A stretch of 64,000 bases of DNA from Mucor racemosus. Taxonomy: Eukaryota > Mucoromycota > Mucoromycetes > Mucorales > Mucoraceae. The notes beneath the pieces were generated by a model, which saw only the letters and a program-made list of their open reading frames with translations, had not been told where the DNA came from and made no database searches. Location: the NCBI GenBank assembly GCA_027405735.1, contig JAPEHQ010000001.1, forward strand, positions 2,790,001 through 2,854,000. The letters are read 5' to 3'. Positions 55,740-64,000 of this stretch are shown here, one piece after another (the first letter of the stretch is position 1; the number at the start of each line of letters is the position of its first letter). The position numbers were made by a program, and so were the translations under genes.

Positions 55740-57047
55740 CTATTGATACTTAGTATGTTGATCGGGGATAACCAAACAACGAATACCAAGATAGGTACAA
55801 ATGCTATCAATAACAAGAATTGCCCAACGAAGATACAAAACAAGTGCTAATAAAAAGTAGCAAACCAAATAAACATATTCAGATTGAGGTGTAAAGATAG
55901 GATCCATATTTGTGTAGATTGGTAAATTAGCGATGATTGCACCCAAAACTAAAGGGATCAACAAGCCAGTTGGAAGAGGAGACTCGGATTTCGTAAGATG
56001 AGCCAAAATAATCTTGGAACAAATACGACCAAATACAATGCCAACAGCTAACAAGTAAATAGCATAATGTTCATGAGACAAAATGAAAGAATAGGGTGAA
56101 GTAACCCAGAGATAAAATGAAATGGTATAGAGTGAAATTTGCCAGTTATCGTACAACATGGAGCGAATAAATGGTTTACCTTTTTGACGACATGCCTTAT
56201 ACATTGCATAGAAACTAAATAATTTAAAAAAGGTTATATGTCTATGCACAAAAAGTCGCCACTAAACTTACCAAACAGGGACATGAGTAAGAACAAACAA
56301 GGTACCAATAAACCAAATATATGTATCAATTAAAGTCAATTCTTGCATAAAAGAGGGTAAATTATTAAAGATAGAACCTAATTGCATCTTCCAGAACATT
56401 GGACCCTTAATACCAGAGATGATGTACATGATACATAAAATACAAACACCTTCAGTAGGCACATTGACATAACCGAGATATAATGTTCCAGTATGATATT
56501 CTTCAATTGTAGATAAGTAAAATCCAGTTGTAGCAATAGCATAAATGATGACAGCATTTTTCGTATGTCCTAAACCAAGTGCTGACATTTGAATGATTGC
56601 AGCATAAGAGCAATTGATAGCATCACAACCATGATCAAATAATTCACCCAATGGACTTGAGGTACCAGTTCTTCTTGCTTGACGACCATCGACATTATCA
56701 AATGTAGAATATAACCATAAACCAAGAGCAAATGAAAAATAAATCCAAGAAGGTCCTGCATCTTCAGCTTCCATAGTAGGTACAAAGATAAACACAAGGA
56801 TTACATTGAAGATCATAAACATTAATCCAGTCAAAGTAATAAGATTAGGGCTAATGAAGAAGAATAGGTTAATGAAATCCCAAAAAAAAAAAAAAGCAAC
56901 CAAAATTTACGCCATGTTCAAAGGAAAAAGCTTGATACAAACATCCCAGTAATGTCGAAGAATATATTTCGTCAAAAAAGACTTGTCAATACTTGAATAT
57001 TTGTACAATTTCAAGTTTGAAAGCTGTTCATCTGTTAATACTGCCAT
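55740..57047 (-). CDS. Choline/ethanolamine phosphotransferase (Cpt1/Ept1 type)
   Basis: Three minus-strand exons (56911-57047, 56272-56850, 55740-56214) give 396 residues, the usual length (Cpt1 393). The enzyme transfers phosphocholine or phosphoethanolamine from the CDP form to diacylglycerol, the last Kennedy-pathway step, in ER/Golgi membranes. The CDP-alcohol phosphotransferase signature D-x2-D-G-x2-A-R-x8-G-x3-D-x3-D is complete in DNVDGRQARRTGTSSPLGEL followed by FDHGCD. The N-terminal MAPNLITLTG motif spans the first intron, which explains the T-rich intron sequence near 56885. About eight transmembrane segments follow. Head-group preference cannot be told from sequence alone. Confidence 0.94.
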
Positions 57048-57255
57048 GTTGAGATAGTATTTGAACAAAAGGAACAAGAGGACAACAAAAAACTTTTCCT
57101 CCAACAGAGAGAGATGTTACAAAAATTGAGAATTTAATTAAAGAGGAGCATGATTGGTCGGAAACCTATATCATAAAACTAAATGATACACACTAAAGAT
57201 GTTCAACATTGCAAAAAGATCAAGTAGTGATACAAAAGAAAAAAGTCTATTTTAT
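57048..57255. other. Short spacer
   Basis: About 200 bases between the phosphotransferase start and the Arh1 stop (both minus). Contains the phosphotransferase promoter. Nothing else seen. Confidence 0.5.
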
Positions 57256-58791
57256 TCAGGAACGACCAAGAACATCCAGCATATCTTGAATTCTTGAAAA
57301 TTTCTCCCTTGGTTTACCTAATTTCTCACCGACGGCAAATTCTGCCGCTTCAATCTTTTTCCAATCATTGTAACTGACAGGCTCAATATGACGTTCCTTC
57401 ATCAACTGCTCAAGACCTTCAGCTCCGGACTTTGGTGAATCAACATTAGCTAACATTTCCTTGCCATTCTTTAAATCATCCACAATTGTATCAGCTGTTT
57501 CATAAGCATCCGTCATGGTAGAAACAATGACACCTGTAGGACCTCGTTTAAGCCAACCAGCAGTGTACATACCGGCAAGTTCATTATTGCCATCCATAAT
57601 TTTACCATAATGATTAGGTACTCTACCTTGACGATCATTAAAAGGCACGCCTTCTATAGGTATGCTCTTATAGCCAATGCTTGTAAATACCATTCCACAT
57701 TCTTGTGATTCAAATTCACCAGTACCAACAGCTCTTCGCTTTTCCAGTGGTCCTTCTAAACGATTTATCTCATATTTGATCCCATTTACTCTCGCATTAT
57801 TTGCTAAAATCTCGACAGGGCTACGCAAGAACTTGGCAGTCCATGATTTATCAATACTCTTGGTAGGTGATCCCTTTTCTAACAATCCCATTAAACGCTT
57901 CAATGGCCGATTCTTACTAATGAAAGGCTGTGATTCTGCTATTTCATTTTTTATAAGGTCCATATCAGCTTTAAATTCTACGCCAGGAAGCGACATTTGC
58001 TCTCTTAATTCTTTGGATGTAAATGATACCTTAACAATGTATAAATTAGGTGCTACAAAATTATATGGTTTACATCTCAAAAACTTACTTGAACTGGACC
58101 TCTACGACCAACAACATGAACATGCTTAATTCTACTTTTTGATAATGCATCTAATGCATATTCTGTAATATCTGTTTTTCTCAATTCATCAATAGGGCTA
58201 AGCAAAATACGAGCAATATCCAATGCAACATTTCCTTGTCCAACAACAACTGCAGTATCTGTATCATCTAAAGGTAACCTCAAATCTCTATAGTTAGGGT
58301 GGCCATTATACCAACCCACAAAGCTTCGGGCCGATTCTACTCCGAATGTATCTTCACCAGGTATCCCCATCTTTCTATCTTCGCTGGCACCATATGAAAG
58401 AAGTACAGCATCAAAGTTATTTTGAAGATCTTTAATGCTTAAAGATTTGCTACTATTTGTTCCTATTGCAACATTACCCAGAAAACGGAATCGATCATCC
58501 TCTGCAACTTTATCAAAGGTTGTCATTACATTCTATTAATGAATTTAGTATATTTTTCTTGAAAATATTGTTCGCATGTTTCTTTACTTTAACTTCGGGA
58601 TGGTCTGGAGCAACACCAAATCGTACAAGACCATGAGGTACAGGCAAACTATCAAACATATCAATTTGTGTATTTGGCCATTCTTTTAATAATCTATGCG
58701 CTGTATAGAAACCAGCTGGCCCACTACCAACAATTGCTATTTTGAAAGGTCCTCCCACTGCTGTTGTGAATGCCCTGGATATTATTGACAT
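57256..58791 (-). CDS. ARH1: NADPH:adrenodoxin oxidoreductase, mitochondrial (Arh1/FDXR)
   Basis: Three minus-strand exons (58588-58791, 58089-58532, 57256-58029) give 473 residues. The enzyme passes electrons from NADPH through FAD to ferredoxin for Fe-S cluster and heme A synthesis in the mitochondrial matrix. The N terminus MSIISRAFTTAVGG is a likely mitochondrial presequence. The FAD Rossmann motif IAIVGSGPAGFYTAHRLL follows, then RFGVAPDHPEVK, with the NADP motif VVGQGNVALDIARILL and GRRGPVQVSFT across the second intron. The C terminus carries GWLKRGPTGVIVSTM, a hallmark of the family. Introns are 55 and 59 nt. Length agrees with yeast Arh1 (493). Confidence 0.96.
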
Positions 58792-60045
58792 GCTTAATTT
58801 GTAATTGTCAAGTGAAAAGCGTCCATGTTAAGATGTCCCCCTCCCCACATTTCTAATCTTGCTTGTTGAAATTAGGGAGTCACCCTAAATATTTAAGAGG
58901 ATCTTTGATAGATCCGAGCCCAAGATTAATTAGCGTCTGTATTACTAATAGCAATCAAAGGAACGCGATTGGGAGCCATCAGCAGGAGCAGATTTGTTTG
59001 GATAGAGTGTCCTGCCAGGCATTGCGTTGGATTTGATACAAAATTGGGTTGGTCGTTTCGATGATTCATCATGTATACCTTTAAATAGTTTTTATAGACA
59101 TCCTTTCGCTTTCTTCGAAGCGCAAACCTGGTCGAAACTGTTTTTTATGCTACAAATGAGCTTACTATATTTTCCTTTTAGTCTGGAATCCTAAAATATT
59201 CATTAAAATTCGCCTCAAATAGTGATTCCTTCTTGTAACTCGGAACAGAATCTTGAATAAAAATCGAAATTTTAAAGGACTTTCAAGGTTATTTAGACAT
59301 TCGAATCAAAAATTAATACGATGAATACTTTTAAGAGTGTAAAAAGTATACTACTGCATTTTATTGATAGAAAAATACTCTTAAATTCAACGGGATCAGA
59401 CGTTTACTCCATTGATGATGATTATGATAAATTCAAGATCCTACAAACCAGGTACCTTATTTAATACAGAACATATACAAAAAACCCTCATTGATATTTA
59501 TGCATTTGCGTAAAAGACATTACCTTAAAAAAGTTAATAGAATCTTACATGTTGTTGCAATTATATATTCAATTGCTTCAGAGAGATATTGGCAATTCAA
59601 CCGAAACTACAATTAATTGCAATGTTTCGCTGAGTAGCTGCTTCAAAACCTAGTTTTACTAAATAAACACAATATACGTTATCAAGAAAGGAGACATTTT
59701 ATTAAGAAAATTGTACATGTATTCTTTAAAAAACCTCTATACAACAAGAGGCAAGCAAGCAAGGAGCTTCATGTATCAATGTATTAAAAAGAGTAGTGTA
59801 TCAATTAGAAAGCAAACTCCATTATATTAATATAAAAGTATATATTACAAAGGAGAAAGAAGATGGTGTTATATTAGGTTGATGTATATATTTATACAAA
59901 TTGACAAAAAAATTGGATCTCTCCTTATTAGAACATGCATCAGATTCTCCCCTTAATTTTACTTTATTTTGCCTCATAAAGATAAATGACGCTATATCTC
60001 GTTTCTTTTCTTATATTTGTCCCTTTTCTTCTTTAATTTGCAACA
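58792..60045. other. Intergenic region between Arh1 and the Iml2-like gene
   Basis: Divergent promoters. A less AT-rich island at about 58950-59070 (AACGCGATTGGGAGCCATCA, CAGGCATTGCGTTGG) carries an open 48-codon minus-strand frame and another open frame, but no family is recognised. An ATTGG box (inverted CCAAT) lies in it near 58969. The rest is AT-rich and noncoding. Confidence 0.45.
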
Positions 60046-63000
60046 ATGGAGAATAAAGCAATTATTACTACAGACATATTGACGGATACATCTCCAGTTG
60101 CAGTATTACAAGTAAATAGCAATAAAGAATTTGAATTTTCTGCTACCGACACAGCAAGTTCATCTACTAGTAGCGGCCGTTCAAGCATGAGCAGCTTCGA
60201 CAGCAACCATGATCATACTGCACCGCTTGAGCTAGGACTTATTATTAATGCACTCCAGACTTCTCTTACAGAACAACAGCAGGATGAAGAAGAAAAAGAA
60301 GAAGAGCAGTTACAGCACAAGCAGCCACAAATGAACAATGCAACTGCATTAGCATCAGCAGTTGTAAATCAACAAGTTGAATCTCTACAATCAGCAACAA
60401 TTTTAAATGTGTTGCCATCTACAACATTTGGATCCAAAGGGTTGAAAAGAGAAGAAGCTGTAATTGTTGATTATGAATTAGATCATGGCGTGAATAATAC
60501 TCCTGTTGCTTGTGAGGATAGTAGCGCAACTGGATCTGCAAATTTGATTGTTTTAGACTGTATTGATACAAAGTCTGTCAAACCAAATAACCTCACTCCA
60601 CGTGAACAAGAAAAAGCAGGTAAAGTGCCATTAGACAAATCTATAAACATTCGCTAATATTTCTATATGTAGATGAGCCAATACTAAGAGCAATCCATCA
60701 TTTATTCAGTAATCGATTTATGAAGGCAAAAAACCTGTTTGAAGAAAATGCACAAACGTAAGTACATGCGTCTCGATTATCAAAGAAAATCTAATCAATT
60801 TATATATAGTGACCCTCTTCATGCACTTGGCCTCGGTTCAATGGTATTTTTGAAAGGTAAATTCACAGAATATTCGAGTAGGTTTATTATTCAAAAGACT
60901 AACTTTTCTTTAATACAGCATTAATGGTATATAGTTATAACCAGAATATCAATTTCATAGTGATACTAACTTTTAAGAAAGTCAAATAATCAACAGTCAA
61001 CTGATAATGCAGTTAAAGTACTCATGTCAACATACAATCTTGCAAATTCACAAATCGATAACTCAACAAAAAGAAATGTAGGAGGCACAGTAATGCAGTA
61101 TTTTGCATCTTACTGCAATTCAATTAAATTTTCTCGTGGAACAGGAGTACCAACAAATATAACTCCTGCCAAACCTAAAGCTTTAGAAATGCATAAAGTA
61201 AGTACGATCTCAAACGGTATATTACGGGCCCATGTTGTCAAAGCAGAAGCATGCTTGCAGATGGCTATACTTTATTTACTACAAGAGAGCGTGTCAGGGT
61301 ATATTAAATGCGGTCTAAATCTGAGAAGAGGTAAGTGATTCAAGTAGGCTTTTTGTGGTTGATTTAATACTAACATTCGTGAATATAGCATACTCAAGCT
61401 ATAGCATTGTTTGGCAGGAGTATAAGCGAATGGGGCAGCTACATAATGAGTATATTGATAGAGACACAATTTCTGGGATACAGTTTGGTATTGGTGCTGT
61501 GCACTTGGTATTATCTTCGTTACCTCAAAAAATATTGAGAATTGTTGCAGCTTTTGGATGGAAGGCAGATAAGCATTTAGGCTTTGCTTTGTTAAAACTC
61601 TGTTTAGAGGATCGTCGAGCAAGAGCTTCAATATCCTCAGTAATGCTTTTGGCTTATTATACCACATTAACAAGCTTATGCCCTCAAATATTGACAGAAG
61701 AATATACACAACCTGCTATTGAGACACTCTTGGACGCACAAAAACTGTATCCAAATTCTGCCATTTTCTTATATTTTGCTGGAAAAACATCTAGATTAGC
61801 GCGTAATTTAGCTCTATCCACCCAGTCTTTTGTGTATGCTATTGAAACAAGTAAAAATGAATGGGCAGAGGTTGAAGTTTTTCATATGTGCAGTTATGAA
61901 ATAGGTTTTAACCATATGATGAAAAATAATTGGAGAGAAGCAGCTACTATTTTTCAAACATTGTTTAATGAAAGATATTGGTCTCAATCTATATTCAAAT
62001 ACTTGACTGGAGCTTGTTTAGATATGATGGGTCAACGCACAGAAGCAATTTTAGCCTTTGCAGAAATTCCTCAGTTAATGAAATCAAGCAGCAACAAGAA
62101 CTCCAGTACTTATTGTATTGAGCAGTATATTTTACGCAAAATCAAATTGTTTCAGTCAAGTGGTTATCAAGATATGGACATGACCATGTGTGCCTTGGAA
62201 TACATGTATCTGTTCAATGCTTACGAATTTATGGAGATGGAGCAATTGGAACAAAATTTGGCATTGACAGACTATGCTTTGAGTAGAATATTAGAAGCGG
62301 AGAAATTAGAATATGGGATTCGTACTACAGAGCTATTACCAGAAACACCTCCTCCAGAATATCATGACCAAAGAGGAGCTTTACTACTTATAAAAGCTTC
62401 TATTCTAAATGCAATGGGACGATATCAGGAATCTGTTATACACCTTAATTGGATTATTGATCACAAAGGAAAAATTACTGCTGATAAATGGGTAGTTCCT
62501 TTTGCCTATTGGTAAGCATCAGGATTTAGTACAATATATTTATCGAAACTAAAAAAAAAAAAAAACTTTTAGGGAGGTTGGAATGACATCTTGGAATATA
62601 AACCAAAGAGTCCGCGGCGCAGGCTTTTGGGAAATAGCTCTATCATATACCAATTATGATTTCGAGTATAGATTAGCTATGGTAAATATATCTGCATAAT
62701 CTATCAAGTCATGTTTATCAATTAATTCTATTTATAACAGAGAGTCAATTTGGCTGTAACAAGAGCTTCAGAAATAGGAATTGATAAAAAATCGAAAGAA
62801 AAGCTATCATTTGACGATGAACAACAGCAATGTGATAGTAGAGATCAAAGCCAATGTAACAGTGATTTAGAAGAAAGTGATTATGAGATTGACGAAAATT
62901 CAGAAAAGAAAGAAGACGACAAATTATGTAAAAGATCTTTGAACTCTGATTCCACTGCTAATACAGAGAACTTGCCAGAAAAGGTTGCAGAAGAAATCGA

Positions 63001-63058
63001 GCAAGTTGTTGATCAGTTAAAGCTTGGTTCCGATAAACAATTGATATCTCAAAATTAG
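60046..63058 (+). CDS. Iml2/TTC39-type protein (DUF3808, TPR-like)
   Basis: Eight exons (60046-60619, 60673-60757, 60810-60856, 60919-60926, 60997-61330, 61389-62511, 62573-62681, 62741-63058) give 865 residues. Family members are helical-repeat proteins; yeast Iml2 is found on mitochondria/cytosol and in inclusion-body clearance with lipid droplets, while animal TTC39 members act in lipid metabolism. Hallmarks are LFSNRFMKAKNLFEENA, DPLHALGLGSMVFLKALM, CLQMAILYLLQES, GYIKCGLNLRRAYSSYSIVW, QFGIGAVHLVLSSLPQKILR and the later TPR-like region. The N-terminal 190 residues are Ser/Thr/Glu/Gln-rich and less conserved, and the C terminus is acidic. The 8-nt fourth exon is required to keep frame. Orthology to Iml2 versus TTC39 is not resolved. 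Confidence 0.87.
60919..60926 (+). other. 8-nt exon of the Iml2-like gene
   Basis: CATTAATG lies between an ATACAG acceptor and a GTATAT donor. Joined to G of the previous exon it codes Ala-Leu-Met, in the position where related proteins have AL(M/F). Skipping it gives a stop codon two codons later; reading through its downstream intron gives a stop too. Confidence 0.65.
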
Positions 63059-63396
63059 AAAAAATTTAGTAATACTTAATAAAATTAGCACCTACATACA
63101 AAACAAAGTAAAAAATTTACAGTTTATAAATGCTACAAAACTCTGTTTTTAAGTATACTTGTACTAGCCGTTCAATCTCGCTACTCTCAATTACGGCGTC
63201 GCCTTGCATGATCGCTTTTCCAATTTCTTTAATGAATGTATTATATTACCTCCAGTGGTAACTATGTTTATATTTATGACATTGGAGAAATAAGACAAAA
63301 AATCAATGTAAATCACCTCTAGCGCGATAATTAGAAAGTAAGGTTTTATTTTCATCAAATAAACTACCACACAGTATCAACAGGTGTAAAGATTCA
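63059..63396. repeat. 3' flank with a family E unit
   Basis: At about 63165-63245 a unit with CTAGCCGTTCAATCTCGCTA, ACGGCGTCGCC and TTTAATGAATGTATTATA matches the one at about 28728-28810. No gene is seen. Confidence 0.6.
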
Positions 63397-64000
63397 TAGT
63401 AATAAACTTGAATCGGGTGGGTGCAGCATCGTAGATTCTTAAAAAGTTTTCAAATATCGTAAAATCTCTTATTTTTAAGACTTACGAGGCTTATAAGCGG
63501 AATATTTATTTCAAAAATTATTCTTGTCCAGATCATCAATTTTGACATTTTCTGATTTTTTTTCTGATTTTGCAAATTTAGAGTTAATTATACTACCAAT
63601 TATAAAAACAAAAAATATACACATATACAAAATTTAGCGCTCTATTTGCTCAATAAAAAATAACGAACTTTTTTGTTGCAAAATATTACATGAAAATCCT
63701 TTAACCAAAAAATTGTTTTTGGGGCAAAAGTACAAAGTTTCGTTACTTAACATTTAATATTAAGCTTTTATAAAATGTATATTAGTTATGGCTACAATTT
63801 CCTCTCACAATGTAGTACATTTAAGCGTTGATTTTGGTATCAAAATTTGATTTTTCTGTTTTTTGATCAAAATCATGAGTGTTGGTAAGGATAAAATGAG
63901 CCCCGAAAATGCTCGCTACAAAAACTGAATTTTCAGACCATACGTGGTTAAATACAAAAAAAAAACGAAAAAAAATACTTTTTATTTAAAACTGGATATA
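63397..64000 (+). repeat. Dispersed repeat family B, copy 2 (runs off the window)
   Basis: Same order and orientation as 30758-31395, with mainly single-base differences. The block from about 63833 (TGATTTTGGTATCAAAATTT to GGATAAAATGAG) is nearly unchanged. Truncated by the window edge. Confidence 0.85.

Overview
This window looks like nuclear DNA of an early-diverging filamentous fungus, most likely Mucoromycota (Mucorales-type). It is AT-rich, genes carry many short (about 50-80 nt) GT-AG introns, and several families are fungal (Spt20 of SAGA, DUF1765, UPF0658, Iml2/DUF3808, a Gcn4-type bZIP). Long poly-Q tracts and the LINE and chromovirus remains also fit. The lineage call is inference; no rRNA or marker gene is present.

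Layout. Positions 1-22.5 kb are a gene-dense arm: a CLPTM1-family membrane protein, SmG, a 48-residue protein resembling the complex III assembly factor UQCC6/Brawnin, a YEATS-domain protein, an F-BAR/SH3 cytokinesis-type protein, Spt20, a Sel1-repeat protein, a DUF1765 protein, a bZIP factor and a UPF0658 Golgi-type membrane protein. From 22.5 to 33.7 kb there is no convincing gene. That stretch holds dispersed repeats, a MITE-like element, a 5'-truncated dead LINE with target-site duplication, a tRNA-derived sequence and a cluster of short GC-richer repeats.

From 33.7 to 44.1 kb lies a second gene block: a cytochrome P450, a pfkB-type kinase (Mak32-like), a Ulp1-type SUMO protease, RPB2 and a Tti2-like protein. 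From 44.1 to 55.7 kb is a nest of mobile DNA. A complete Ty3/gypsy chromovirus with apparently identical 547-bp LTRs and a GTAAC target duplication sits inside an older repeat. A 634-bp foldback element follows, then a second MITE copy inserted into another repeat. From 55.7 to 63.1 kb are a choline/ethanolamine phosphotransferase, mitochondrial adrenodoxin reductase (Arh1) and an Iml2/TTC39-type protein. The window ends in a repeat that matches 30.8-31.4 kb.

The genes are mainly unrelated housekeeping functions (transcription, splicing, SUMO, lipid synthesis, mitochondrial redox), and I see no metabolic cluster. The most unusual items are very small exons (8, 18, 20 and 25 nt) required by reading frame in four genes, an unannotated Brawnin-like micro-protein gene, a young chromovirus without a tRNA-type primer site, two new-looking short inverted-repeat families, and a Gcn4-type gene with a TGACTCA site and two small uORFs just upstream.
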